DNA of 58,649 bases from an uncultured Clostridia bacterium. GTDB lineage: Bacteria; Bacillota; Clostridia; UBA1381. The notes below the pieces were generated by a model, which did no database searches, was not told where the DNA came from, and saw only the letters and a program-made list of their open reading frames with translations. Position numbers and translations under genes: made by a program. Below, one piece after another: positions 45,922 to 54,904 of the stretch (positions within the stretch are counted from its first letter, which is position 1; each line of letters begins with the position of its first letter). The stretch spans positions 1 through 58,649 of the forward strand of contig CAKSGG010000007.1 of NCBI GenBank assembly GCA_934454215.1, in the 5' to 3' direction.

Positions 45922-47562
45922 ATGAAAAAGATTTTATTTATTCTTGCGGCGGCGATGGCGTTTTGTACCGTGCAGGTCAGTGCGGCGCAGCTTACTGCGG
46001 AATATGAATATAATTCAACAAGCAACGGGTTTGTTGTTTCGGGTAAATCCGACGACAGCATGACGGGCGATGAAGTAACGGTTGAGGCATATCTTAACGG
46101 CGTACTGTTCGACTGCGTTGTAACTCAAACGTATAACGACGGAGGAGCAAGCGTATATAAAACCGATATAATTCCGATTGATTCGTCAAAGGAAAGCGGA
46201 ACGATAAATTTCAGCGTTACGTCGGCAAACAGCGATTCCGCTGTCAAGACGGGAGATTTCACCTATTACGGCATGAGTGACGTTTACCCGATATTAAAGG
46301 AAATAAGCAATGCAATTTCCGATAAAAATTACCGGTCGTTAATATCACTGCTGAACGGCAATGCCGATAAGCTTGGTATTCAGAACGTTTCAGATAAAGC
46401 GGCGGAATTAATCAAAAATTATGCGCTCGGGATTTCGCTTGCTCTGCCGAATGACTGCGGTACGAGCGAAAACCGTGAAAAGGTTTTTGAACAGCTGTTA
46501 TATTTAAGGGGAGAGGTTAAAATCCTCAATATGATAGGCGAGTTTGCGCTGACGTCAAACAGCGCAGAGCTTGCGGCGGCTTATGAAAAGTACGGAGATA
46601 CGCTTGATTTCACGTCATACGGAGATAAAGCAAAGTATTTGAAAAGCAATTATAAAACGGATAAGTTTTTTACAATAGTAAAATCAAAGCCTATAGATTT
46701 TGCAGCTGTTTCGGAGCTTAAGGACAGATTGATTGAGTGCGGTGCGATGAGTGAAATTGCAAACGGAAACGCCTCGGCGGTGAATAATATCTTTACGGAT
46801 TTTTCGGATAAGCTGACAAAAAACTACAGCGTGTCAAGCGTTGTAATGTCGAATATATTCTCGAAAATGGCGGGAAATACATATTCATCGTACGCCGACG
46901 CAAGCAAGGCATATAATGATTTGGCATATGCGGCGTTAAATAACAATACGAGCAGTCCTACAGGCGGTGGAGGCAGCAGTACGGGTGGCAGTTCAAATCC
47001 TCCTGCAACAATGCCCGACGATACGAAAACGAATAATGAGATATTCACCGATATGGACGGTGCGCCTTGGGCGAAAACGGCGGTTAAGGCTCTGTACGAA
47101 AAGGGCATAGTGTCGGGAAAAACAAATACTGAATTTTATCCGAATGACGCTGTTACAAGAGCGGAATTTGCAAAGCTTCTCGTTATGTGCAGGAATGCGC
47201 TTGTAAAGGACAATACGCAGTACTTTAACGATGTTGCGAAAAATTCGTGGTATTTTGACTACGTAAATTCGGCATATCTGATTAACGCCGTAAATGGCGA
47301 CGATAACGGTAATTTCAACCCGAACGATAAAATCACACGTCAGGATATGGCGGTTATGATTTACAGAGCCATGAATATGAGCGATACGGATTTGCCCGAT
47401 TTCACGGATTCGGACGAAATAAGCGATTATGCGGTGAACGCTGTCGGAGCGCTTTACGGTAAAGGTATTGTAAGCGGTATGGGCAACGGCAGCTTTGCGC
47501 CGAGAGATTTTGCGACAAGGGCGCAGGCGGCACAGATGATATATAAATTAATTTCAAAATAG
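45922..47562 (+). CDS. Secreted protein with three C-terminal SLH domains
   Basis: A 546-residue exported protein (signal peptide ending VSA before AQL). An N-terminal Ig-like region (about 25-120) and a mostly helical middle region lead to a Gly/Ser/Pro linker (about 345-370). Three SLH domains follow (about 370-546): TRAEFAKLLVM, TRQDMAVMIYRAM and TRAQAAQMIYKLI. SLH domains bind pyruvylated secondary wall polymers, so this protein should be wall-anchored through its C terminus. It is last in the surface-protein operon, 12 bases after the previous gene with an AAGGAGG site. No terminator is visible before the next promoter. Confidence 0.86.
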   Translation: MKKILFILAAAMAFCTVQVSAAQLTAEYEYNSTSNGFVVSGKSDDSMTGDEVTVEAYLNGVLFDCVVTQTYNDGGASVYKTDIIPIDSSKESGTINFSVTSANSDSAVKTGDFTYYGMSDVYPILKEISNAISDKNYRSLISLLNGNADKLGIQNVSDKAAELIKNYALGISLALPNDCGTSENREKVFEQLLYLRGEVKILNMIGEFALTSNSAELAAAYEKYGDTLDFTSYGDKAKYLKSNYKTDKFFTIVKSKPIDFAAVSELKDRLIECGAMSEIANGNASAVNNIFTDFSDKLTKNYSVSSVVMSNIFSKMAGNTYSSYADASKAYNDLAYAALNNNTSSPTGGGGSSTGGSSNPPATMPDDTKTNNEIFTDMDGAPWAKTAVKALYEKGIVSGKTNTEFYPNDAVTRAEFAKLLVMCRNALVKDNTQYFNDVAKNSWYFDYVNSAYLINAVNGDDNGNFNPNDKITRQDMAVMIYRAMNMSDTDLPDFTDSDEISDYAVNAVGALYGKGIVSGMGNGSFAPRDFATRAQAAQMIYKLISK

Positions 47563-47563
47563 G

Positions 47564-47592
47564 TTGAATTTGGCGGCTGTTTATGATATAAT
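47564..47592 (+). promoter_or_regulatory. Sigma-A promoter of the GH20 gene
   Basis: TTGAAT (47564-47569), 17-base spacer, perfect TATAAT (47587-47592), directly after the stop codon of the SLH gene. Confidence 0.78.
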
Positions 47593-47619
47593 AGCGAAAA
47601 AGCTTTAAGGAGAATGAAT

Positions 47620-49347
47620 ATGTTTATTATACCTGCACCGCAAAAAATGACAGAAAAAGAAGACAAAATAAAACTATCCGCTTTTTGTGTGAAAGCGGAT
47701 AGTTCTGTTATTATGAAATTTGCGGATTGTTTTAATGAAAACGGAGATTTTTGCATTTCCTTTGAAAAATGCAAATCGGATAAAAGAGAATACTATACGC
47801 TCTGCTGTGATACGGACGGAATAAAAATAACATATTCCGATATTGAGGGCGCATACAGAGCGTGTTCGACCCTAAGACAAATTCTTGCGCAGAGCGAAAA
47901 CGGATATATTAACGGCATTGAGCTTGAGGACTATCCTCAGATTGCGCACAGAGGATATATGCTTGATGTGAGCAGAGGAAAAATACCTACTCTTAAATAT
48001 TTGAAAAGCTTGGCTGATATTCTGGCGGATTTGAAATACAATGAATTGCAGCTTTATATGGAAAGCTTTGTATTTGAATACAAGAATTTTCCCGAATACA
48101 CAAAGGACACCGAGCCGCTTACACGAGAGGAAATAAAGGAGCTGTCACAATATTGCAAGGAGCGCTTTATACAGCTTGTTCCCAATCAGAACAGTTTCGG
48201 ACATATGGGCTCATGGACGGCAAAGGACGAGCTTTCGCATCTGGCGATAACGGGCAAAAACGGCAAGCCGTCCGCTACGCTCAATCCGTTTAAGGACGAA
48301 AGCATAGAGCTTATGGATAAAATTTATGACGGCTTTTTTGACGCATTTGATTCGGAGCGTGTACATATAGGAATGGACGAGCCGTTTGAATTGGGCTTGA
48401 ACGAAACAAAAGAAGAATGTGACAGGCTTGGGACGGGCAGGGTTTATACGGACTATCTGAATAAAATATGCAGTCTTGTTACGGAAAAATATAATAAAAC
48501 CCCTATGTTTTGGGACGATATAGTATTTAAGCACCCCGAACAGCTTGTGAATATCCCGAAAAATACAATCGTAATGCAGTGGGGATATGAAACGGAACAG
48601 CATTTTGACCGTAATTGCCGCCGCTTGCAGGAGCAGGGACTTAAATTCTATGTATGCCCCGGCACGTCCATGTGGGGGAGCTTTACGGGAAGAACGAATA
48701 ATGCGCTCGTTAATATAACCTCGGCGGCGGAGTGCGGCGTATATTACGGCGCAGACGGATTTTTGCTTACGGAATGGGGCGACGGAGGTCATCCGCAGTT
48801 TCCGTCAATGACATATTTTCCGCTTGTTCTGGGCGGAAGTGTGAGCTGGAACTGCATGAGCCATAACCATGAAACCGCATATGCTCAAAGACGTGAGCTT
48901 GTTGATGACTGCAAGAAATACACGGATAAATATTTGTACTGCAATAAAGGTGAAAACTCGCTTGCGGATATTGCGTACCGTGCGGGGAATTATTACCTTT
49001 GCGAGGACGCACTGAACTTTAACGGCACGGAGCTTATACATTATATTTATAAATATGCCGATATTACGGACGCAAAAAAAGAGGGCTTTAAGCGTGTGGC
49101 TGAATATATGGGCGGTATATTAAAGGAGCTTGACGAGGTTAAAGCGGACGAAACGGCAGTACGGGAAATTAAATGCAACTGTGAGATTGTTCTGTTCCTT
49201 GCAAAGCTTTTGGCGCACGGAAAATGTGAGGGCAGGGATCGCCTTTTTGCGGAATATGAGGCACTGTGGAAAATGAAAAATCATACAGCGGGCATACATG
49301 ATTTTGAGAGATTTCTGGAGGAACGTATCGGGGATTTATTAAAATAG
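47620..49347 (+). CDS. Cytoplasmic GH20 beta-N-acetylhexosaminidase
   Basis: A 575-residue glycoside hydrolase family 20 protein without signal peptide. It has the small N-terminal GH20b domain (about 1-105), then the catalytic barrel starting RGYMLDVSRGKIPTLKYL. The Asp-Glu pair used in substrate-assisted catalysis is in HIGMDEPFELG. It should release terminal N-acetylglucosamine or N-acetylgalactosamine from imported oligosaccharides. The ATG at 47620 lies 7 bases after AAGGAG; an ATG two codons earlier is too close to the ribosome site. The position after the importer operon fits intracellular trimming of imported glycans. Confidence 0.87.
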   Translation: MFIIPAPQKMTEKEDKIKLSAFCVKADSSVIMKFADCFNENGDFCISFEKCKSDKREYYTLCCDTDGIKITYSDIEGAYRACSTLRQILAQSENGYINGIELEDYPQIAHRGYMLDVSRGKIPTLKYLKSLADILADLKYNELQLYMESFVFEYKNFPEYTKDTEPLTREEIKELSQYCKERFIQLVPNQNSFGHMGSWTAKDELSHLAITGKNGKPSATLNPFKDESIELMDKIYDGFFDAFDSERVHIGMDEPFELGLNETKEECDRLGTGRVYTDYLNKICSLVTEKYNKTPMFWDDIVFKHPEQLVNIPKNTIVMQWGYETEQHFDRNCRRLQEQGLKFYVCPGTSMWGSFTGRTNNALVNITSAAECGVYYGADGFLLTEWGDGGHPQFPSMTYFPLVLGGSVSWNCMSHNHETAYAQRRELVDDCKKYTDKYLYCNKGENSLADIAYRAGNYYLCEDALNFNGTELIHYIYKYADITDAKKEGFKRVAEYMGGILKELDEVKADETAVREIKCNCEIVLFLAKLLAHGKCEGRDRLFAEYEALWKMKNHTAGIHDFERFLEERIGDLLK

Positions 49348-49381
49348 TCACAAAAGGTACAAAAAAGGTATCAAAAAGACC

Positions 49382-49410
49382 TTGACAAACAATGTAATTA
49401 ATGGTATTAT
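49382..49410 (+). promoter_or_regulatory. Sigma-A promoter of the second GH3 gene
   Basis: TTGACA (49382-49387), 17-base spacer, TATTAT (49405-49410). Three A tracts spaced about one helical turn apart lie just upstream (49352-49377). The ~100-base leader contains an AAGGAGG not followed by a gene and a GTCTGAA/TTCAGAC inverted repeat. Confidence 0.78.
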
Positions 49411-49515
49411 GCAGAAAAGGAGGATTAAAGTCTGAATAAAATAGCAGCACTCTGAGCAATTTTCTTTCAGACTTAAATTTTGTGCTTTACAGCATTGAAA
49501 GGAATGGTTATAAAA

Positions 49516-51066
49516 ATGGATTTCAGTAAAATGACTTTAAAAGAAAAGGTTTTACAGACCTTTATCGTAACAATACGGGAAATAAACAAGCACGGAGGAC
49601 CGAAGGAATTTTTTGAAAAATATCCTGTAGGCGGAATGTATTACAGCTATCTTAAAGGCAGTGAAGGTACGGTTGAGGTCGGAACGGGTTTAAATCCTGC
49701 AAGACTTGCGGAGTGCAGAGCTGCGTCAAAGCTGCCGCTGTTCGTGTGTGCCGACGGTACTGCAATGAGAGGACAGACTGTTTCGACAAGTGCGGAGGCG
49801 GTAGGAAGTATTCAGACAGAGGAGGCGGCGTATAATTACGGAAAGCTTCTCGGTATGCAGATGAACGACAATACCGTCGATTGGATTCTTATGCCGATTG
49901 TGGATTTATTATACAGCCACGAAATGCCGCTGTTTGCGGTAAGCAACGACCCCGAAACAACGGCTAAGCTTAACAGAGCGATTATAAGAGGTATACAGGA
50001 ACAGGGCGTATGCGCAACGGCAAAGCATTTCCCCGGAATCGGAACGTGTAACATTAATATGCACTTCGGACCGGGACAAAATGTTCTGTCATATGACGAA
50101 TGGATGAAAACCTACGGCTATGTTTATAAAGAGGCGTTCAAGGAAAATCTTGCGTCGGTAATGACAACGCATATGACGTTCAGAGCATATGACGATGAGG
50201 GTGAAAACGGATATTATCCGATTGCGACATATTCGTCAAAGCTTACAACGGATTTGCTCAAAGGCGAGCTTGGTTTTGAAGGTGCAGTTGTGACGGACGC
50301 TCTTATTATGGGCGGTATGGCAACGGGTAATCTGGTTGAGGAAACCGTGCAGTCGTTCAAGGCAGGTGCGGACTTTCTGCTGTGGCCTCCTGTTGAGGCG
50401 GCAGACAGAATCGTTGAGGCTCTTGAAAGCGGAGAAATCCCGATGAGCCGTCTTGATGACGCACTGGAGCGTATAAACAAGATGAGAGCATTCAGAGAAA
50501 ACGCTCTTGCAAATCATACATATGACGAGCCGAGTGCCGATTTTGTAAATAAAACGAGCGAGAATATGATTAAAAACGGAATTTGTCTGTTAAGAAACGA
50601 TATTGACATGATACCGTTAAATCCCGAAAATTATAAGAATATTCTTATTGTTGACGTAACGGACGAAAGCGATAACGGTTCGTCAAAGCTGTTACAGGAC
50701 GAATTAAAGAGCCGAGGCATAGAAACCGAAATACAGAGGGATATATATGATGTTCCGTCAAGAGTTTGCTGGCAGGACGATTTGGACGAGCTGCAAAGCG
50801 GATACGACCTTGTTATATTTAACGTCAATACAAGCTATGCAACAACATGGAATGTTCCGTTTATGCTTATATGGGCGTCGCATTTGTTTGACAAGAAGAA
50901 AAAGCTTATAATAAATTACGGCTCGCCGTTCTTTGCGGGAACATACTTCCCCGAAGACCCGACATTCATTGAAGTAAATAACGGGCCTTCAAAGACGAGC
51001 GTTAAGGCGGTTGCTGACCGTATACTCGGAATTGAGGAGTTTAAGGGAAAGAGCGTTTTGATTTAA
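49516..51066 (+). CDS. Cytoplasmic GH3 family glycosidase
   Basis: A protein of about 516 residues with no signal peptide. The GH3 N-terminal barrel (about 1-330) has KHFPGIGTCN, with the usual HGD loop changed to a NMHFGPG segment, and TDALIMGGM carrying the nucleophile Asp. A C-terminal alpha/beta domain (about 360-516) follows, as in longer NagZ-like beta-N-acetylglucosaminidases. With the adjacent GH20 gene it suggests turnover of N-acetylhexosamine-containing oligosaccharides. The ATG at 49516 is preferred because upstream in-frame codons lack a well-spaced ribosome site. Its stop overlaps the convergent feoB stop, and its terminator lies inside feoB. Confidence 0.85.
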   Translation: MDFSKMTLKEKVLQTFIVTIREINKHGGPKEFFEKYPVGGMYYSYLKGSEGTVEVGTGLNPARLAECRAASKLPLFVCADGTAMRGQTVSTSAEAVGSIQTEEAAYNYGKLLGMQMNDNTVDWILMPIVDLLYSHEMPLFAVSNDPETTAKLNRAIIRGIQEQGVCATAKHFPGIGTCNINMHFGPGQNVLSYDEWMKTYGYVYKEAFKENLASVMTTHMTFRAYDDEGENGYYPIATYSSKLTTDLLKGELGFEGAVVTDALIMGGMATGNLVEETVQSFKAGADFLLWPPVEAADRIVEALESGEIPMSRLDDALERINKMRAFRENALANHTYDEPSADFVNKTSENMIKNGICLLRNDIDMIPLNPENYKNILIVDVTDESDNGSSKLLQDELKSRGIETEIQRDIYDVPSRVCWQDDLDELQSGYDLVIFNVNTSYATTWNVPFMLIWASHLFDKKKKLIINYGSPFFAGTYFPEDPTFIEVNNGPSKTSVKAVADRILGIEEFKGKSVLI

Positions 51067-52862
51067 TAAATCAGACTCCCGATTTGATAGACAAGCATTG
51101 ACGCAGTCCATGCGATTACAAGCTGACAGCATATAAAAAGTGCTGTCAGCTTTTTTGAATTAAGCTCCGTTTCGATTGCCGTTACCGCCGCAATGCACGG
51201 AACGTACAAAAGCACAAAAACCAAAAACGCAAGCCCCTGAACGGGCGTAAATATGCTTTTTAAAATTACGGCAAGGCTTGACGTATCCGCCGCTCCGTAT
51301 AATATACTCATTGTGGAAATAATCGCTTCCTTTGCCGCAGCGCCCGAAAGCAGGCTTACCGCAGCTTCCCAATTACCGAAACCGCATGGAATAAATATCG
51401 GGGCAATAATACGTCCGATTTGACCGATTATGCTTTTTGAGCTGTCGGCGGTGATATGCAGTGTAAAATCAAGATTTTGCATAAGCCATATGATAACGCT
51501 TGCCGTAAGCAGAACCGTTCCTGCTTTTTGGGCAAATTCCTTTGTTTTATCGAGCATATGCCGTAATGTTGATTTTACCGTCGGTATTCTGTACGGCGGC
51601 ATTTCAAGCACAAACGGCGGAAGCTCTCCTTTGAATACGGTTTTTGAAAGCACAGCGCCCCATATTGCGCCAAGAATAATTCCCGAAAAATATAATCCGA
51701 ATATAACAAGCCCTCCGCAGTCGGGGAACAGTGCGGCGGTGAATATCGCATAAACGGGCATTTTCGCACCGCATGACATAAACGGCAGTAAAAGCAGAGT
51801 AAGTCTGCGGTCACGTTCGTTTTCAAGCGTCCGTACCGACAGCGCCGCCGGTACGGTACAGCCGAAACCGATAATCAGCGGTATAAACGATTTCCCCGAA
51901 AGCCCGAGTTTTGTAAAAAATTTATCCATGATAAATGCCGCTCTTGCCATATACCCCGAATCCTCAAGAAACGACAAAAACAAAAACAGCAGCATTATCT
52001 GCGGAAAGAACGTTACAACGCCGCCGACCCCCGAAAATATTCCCTCGATTATAAGCCTGCGTGCAAATGACGACATTCCGATATTATTCAAAAATATTTC
52101 CGCCGCCGATGAAAATTTCACATTAAAAATATAATCCGCATATTCCGACAGAGACGTGCCGAAAGCGCCGAACGTAATCTCAAACACGGCAAACATCACC
52201 GCCGCAAATATCGGAATTGCGAAAAATTTATGAGTTACAATGCTGTCGATTTTTTCCGTGCGCTCCGACTGCCTGTTTATGCCTGTCTTTGTAACGCATT
52301 TGCTTACGGCGGCTTTTATAAGCTTATACCGCATATCGGCATTGACCGCTTTTTTTGCGGCATGACGGCGCTGACCTGCCGTACGTTCCGCCGCATCCGT
52401 AAGCTCCCGTATTCCTATGCCCCTGCTTGCCGAAATCGGCACAATTTCCATGCCCGATATATCGGAAAGTTTTTTATAATCTATATCAAGACCGCTGTCC
52501 TCCAGTGCGTCAATCATATTAAGTGCAATTACCATAGGTATTCCCGTTTCGGCAAGCTGTGTTGAAAGATACAGATTGCGTTCAAGATTTGTTGCGTCAA
52601 CTATGTTTAAAATCAAGTCGGGATTTTCGTTTAAAATATAATCTCTTGTTATTGCCTCCTCCGCCGAGTTCGGCGACAGTGAATATATCCCTGGCAAATC
52701 TATGATTTTAATATGATTACGGTATCGGCATACGCCCTCTTTACATTCGACCGTAACGCCGGGGCGGTTTCCGACACGGTAGTGAGAGCCTGTCAGAGCG
52801 TTGAACAGCGTAGTCTTGCCGCTGTTTGGGTTTCCGATGAGAGCAAATTTAAGGTTTTGCAT
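51063..52862 (-). CDS. feoB: Ferrous iron transporter FeoB
   Basis: A 599-residue protein with an N-terminal G domain and a C-terminal membrane part. The GTPase motifs are complete: GNPNSGKTT (G1), DLPG (G3), NMID (G4) and ISAS (G5). Two Gate-type membrane segments follow, including GCTVPAALSVRTLENERDRR and SCGAKMPVYA. FeoB imports Fe(II) in a GTP-dependent way under low oxygen. It is somewhat shorter than many FeoB proteins because the middle and C-terminal regions are compact. It overlaps feoA by 14 bases. Its 3' coding end contains a perfect terminator for the opposite strand. Confidence 0.94.
   Translation of the reverse strand: MQNLKFALIGNPNSGKTTLFNALTGSHYRVGNRPGVTVECKEGVCRYRNHIKIIDLPGIYSLSPNSAEEAITRDYILNENPDLILNIVDATNLERNLYLSTQLAETGIPMVIALNMIDALEDSGLDIDYKKLSDISGMEIVPISASRGIGIRELTDAAERTAGQRRHAAKKAVNADMRYKLIKAAVSKCVTKTGINRQSERTEKIDSIVTHKFFAIPIFAAVMFAVFEITFGAFGTSLSEYADYIFNVKFSSAAEIFLNNIGMSSFARRLIIEGIFSGVGGVVTFFPQIMLLFLFLSFLEDSGYMARAAFIMDKFFTKLGLSGKSFIPLIIGFGCTVPAALSVRTLENERDRRLTLLLLPFMSCGAKMPVYAIFTAALFPDCGGLVIFGLYFSGIILGAIWGAVLSKTVFKGELPPFVLEMPPYRIPTVKSTLRHMLDKTKEFAQKAGTVLLTASVIIWLMQNLDFTLHITADSSKSIIGQIGRIIAPIFIPCGFGNWEAAVSLLSGAAAKEAIISTMSILYGAADTSSLAVILKSIFTPVQGLAFLVFVLLYVPCIAAVTAIETELNSKKLTALFICCQLVIAWTASMLVYQIGSLIY
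51121..51156 (+). terminator. Intrinsic terminator inside feoB, serving the opposite-strand GH3 gene
   Basis: A perfect 11-bp stem, AGCTGACAGCA (51121-51131) with TGCTGTCAGCT (51141-51151), followed by six T on the plus strand. It lies within the last codons of feoB, about 55 bases past the GH3 stop. Confidence 0.88.
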
Positions 52863-53091
52863 TTTTCATGTCCTCTCTTATATTAATCTTCAGCGCCTCA
52901 CTTCTTCTCAGACAAACCTTATACCCGAAAACGGAAAATTCTATCGGGTCGCCGCACGGGGCAGTTCTCAGCATAGTAACGGCAGCGCCTGTTGTAAAGC
53001 CCATATCGTTAAGGCGCCGTTTCATTGCGCCGTTTAATTTTATTTCGGTAATTATTCCCGTTTGATTCGGTTTAAGTCCGCATAAATTCAC
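52849..53091 (-). CDS. feoA: Ferrous iron transport protein FeoA
   Basis: An 80-residue SH3-like protein with the FeoA pattern: GITEIKLNG-type start, RRLNDMGFTTGAAVTML, a middle GDPIEFSVFGYKVCLRRSEA and a basic end. FeoA binds and helps FeoB. The start is GTG at 53091, 8 bases after GGGAGGG. It overlaps feoB. The 183-base region upstream is AT-rich and shared with the divergent gene at 53275; a TATAAT is present on this strand but no good -35, and I see no clear Fur box. Confidence 0.92.
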   Translation of the reverse strand: MNLCGLKPNQTGIITEIKLNGAMKRRLNDMGFTTGAAVTMLRTAPCGDPIEFSVFGYKVCLRRSEALKINIREDMKNAKP

Positions 53092-53188
53092 TGCAAATCC
53101 CTCCCTTATATTCGTATGGCGAACAAGCGGAAATTATAATAATATTACATATGTTAATAAAACTTAATAAAAAATTTACAAAAATATA

Positions 53189-53217
53189 TTGATTTTTTCG
53201 GGGAAAGATGATATATT
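53189..53217 (+). promoter_or_regulatory. Sigma-A promoter of the repeat-protein pair
   Basis: TTGATT (53189-53194), 17-base spacer, TATATT (53212-53217), about 55 bases before the first gene. It is divergent from feoA. Confidence 0.65.
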
Positions 53218-53274
53218 TATAAAGATGACTACAGCGGCATTGACCGCAGTTCAAACATAGGAAGGAGAAAAAAC

Positions 53275-53898
53275 ATGGCAAAACATTCAAAAGGTTCTGC
53301 GGATATTACGGTAAACGTTATCATTGCAGTTGTGTTGATTGCCGTTATCGGCTTGGCTGGATATGCCATATACGATAAAATGTCGGCAAAAATTAATAAT
53401 AGGGCGATAGAAAACGGTGAAAAAGAGGCTACCGTTGAATATCTTGCGGAAAAACAAAACATGACCGTTGAAGATTATCTTGCTCAGTACGGACTTTCGG
53501 GCATAAGCGGAAAGGCTACTCAGGAGGAAATGACGGATAAAATGACGGTTGACAATTATGTAAGCTTTGCGGGTACATCAATTGAGGATTTGAAAACTCA
53601 GTACAATCTTGATGAAGCACCGTCGGGCGACGCTGTTTGGGGCGACATAAGAAAGAGCTTTACCGTAAAGAATATGGTGGGCGACAGTGATGACAGCTTA
53701 AAGCAGTTTAAAGAGATTTACAAGCTTGACGATTCAATTACGCTTGACACACCGTGGACAGAGGTTGAACCCAAGGTTGAGGAAAGCATAAAGAAGATGC
53801 AGGAGGAGGCTGCAAACGCTACTGCTGCACCGTCAACGGAGGCTCCGGCGGAAACAGAAGCTCCTGCCGAGGCGACAGAGGCTCCGTCGGCTGAATAA
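53275..53898 (+). CDS. Membrane-anchored repeat protein with Thr-Glu-Ala-Pro tail, unknown function
   Basis: A 207-residue protein with a single N-terminal membrane helix (about 13-33), so the rest should face outward. Residues 52-167 form three tandem repeats of 38-39 residues. Each opens with a TV helix and ends with a Tyr-x-Leu and, in two of them, a Trp (for example FTVKNMVGDSDDSLKQFK, then LDTPWTEVEP). A Lys/Glu helix leads to a tail of repeated TEAP units, like a flexible or glycosylated spacer. I know no family for it. The next gene encodes a longer paralogue and is co-transcribed (22 bases apart). Confidence 0.8.
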   Translation: MAKHSKGSADITVNVIIAVVLIAVIGLAGYAIYDKMSAKINNRAIENGEKEATVEYLAEKQNMTVEDYLAQYGLSGISGKATQEEMTDKMTVDNYVSFAGTSIEDLKTQYNLDEAPSGDAVWGDIRKSFTVKNMVGDSDDSLKQFKEIYKLDDSITLDTPWTEVEPKVEESIKKMQEEAANATAAPSTEAPAETEAPAEATEAPSAE

Positions 53899-53920
53899 AT
53901 TTGTAAAAGGAGATTTAATT

Positions 53921-54853
53921 ATGAGTGAAGAGAATAAGGAAAATTTAAACGAAGAATTGGATAACACACCCGAAACCGAGGAGACTGAGGAAAAAACGGT
54001 TGAGATACCTGAGGAGGCTGCCGAGGAAAAAGCAGATGAATTACCGTCGGACGATGTTGATGCCGAGGAAAAAACGGTTGAGATACAGTCGGATAATTCC
54101 GCAGAAGAAGAAACGGCCGAAGTACCAGCAGATGCAGCAGCGGAAATTACCGATGTTGACCCGAACAATACCATTGAGCCTGACGAATCTTTTGAGGCAG
54201 TACAGGAACAGCCTAAAAAGTCAAATGCAAAAGCAGGTATAATTGCGGTGATTGCAGCTGTTGTAATCATAGCGGCTGCGATACTGTTTGTGATGTTCAG
54301 CAAGGGTCTGTTCAATAAGTACAACAGAATGGGATATATTGACGTAAGCGGAAGAACAATTGCAGAGGTTGCCGATTCAGCGGGATATGAATTGCCTGAT
54401 TTTCTTGAAATGATGGGTCTGCCTGCCGATATGCCGGGCAACACATACGAGAGTGCGGCAATGTATAATATGCCTGTCAAGAACATTGCGCAGATGTACG
54501 GAATGACATTTGACGATATGAAAACGATGTTCAAATGGGGCGACGATATAACCGAGGATACGGCATGGGGCGTAGCAGAGGGCGAAGTCAAGATTGCCGA
54601 TTATGTCGGTGAAGAAAATGTCGACGATTTCAAACAGCAGTACGGTTTCGGCGATGAAATAACGGGCGAAACACTGTGGAAGGAAATCAGAAATACGATT
54701 GACCAGAAATCGAGAGATGACAGGCTTGCGTCGGAAAAAGCGGCTAAGGACGCTGAAACAGCAACAGACGCACCTGTTGATGATACGGCTGACGCAACGG
54801 ACGCACCTGCTGACGATACTGCCGAGGCAACGGAAGCTCCTGCGGCTGAATAA
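53921..54853 (+). CDS. Membrane-anchored repeat protein with acidic N-terminal domain, unknown function
   Basis: A 310-residue paralogue of the preceding protein. It begins with ~100 very acidic residues containing two EEKTVEI units, encoded by a 22-base direct repeat (53986-54007 and 54065-54086). One membrane helix follows (about 105-127), then three ~39-residue repeats (145-183, 184-222, 223-262; for example MPVKNIAQMYGMTFDDMK), and a tail of DAPADDTA/EATEAPA units. The acidic domain would be inside the cell and the repeats outside. Function unknown; its sharing of the repeat and tail with the neighbour suggests a complex. Confidence 0.8.
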   Translation: MSEENKENLNEELDNTPETEETEEKTVEIPEEAAEEKADELPSDDVDAEEKTVEIQSDNSAEEETAEVPADAAAEITDVDPNNTIEPDESFEAVQEQPKKSNAKAGIIAVIAAVVIIAAAILFVMFSKGLFNKYNRMGYIDVSGRTIAEVADSAGYELPDFLEMMGLPADMPGNTYESAAMYNMPVKNIAQMYGMTFDDMKTMFKWGDDITEDTAWGVAEGEVKIADYVGEENVDDFKQQYGFGDEITGETLWKEIRNTIDQKSRDDRLASEKAAKDAETATDAPVDDTADATDAPADDTAEATEAPAAE

Positions 54854-54866
54854 TGCTGAATAATAT

Positions 54867-54904
54867 TAAAAATCGTTTCGTGATTACACGGAACGATTTT
54901 TTTA
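54867..54904 (+). terminator. Intrinsic terminator of the repeat-protein operon
   Basis: AAATCGTTTCGTG pairs with CACGGAACGATTT around ATTA, followed by seven T. One mismatch in the stem. Confidence 0.85.

Noticed and set aside
53092..53188. A Fur box upstream of feoA
   Set aside because: The region is AT-rich but I could not align a convincing inverted-repeat Fur site or a good -35.
53833..54591. Long Ser/Ala-rich minus-strand open frame over the repeat-protein genes
   Set aside because: It is the complement of two well-supported plus-strand genes with ribosome sites and a terminator; the Ser richness mirrors their acidic and low-complexity codons.
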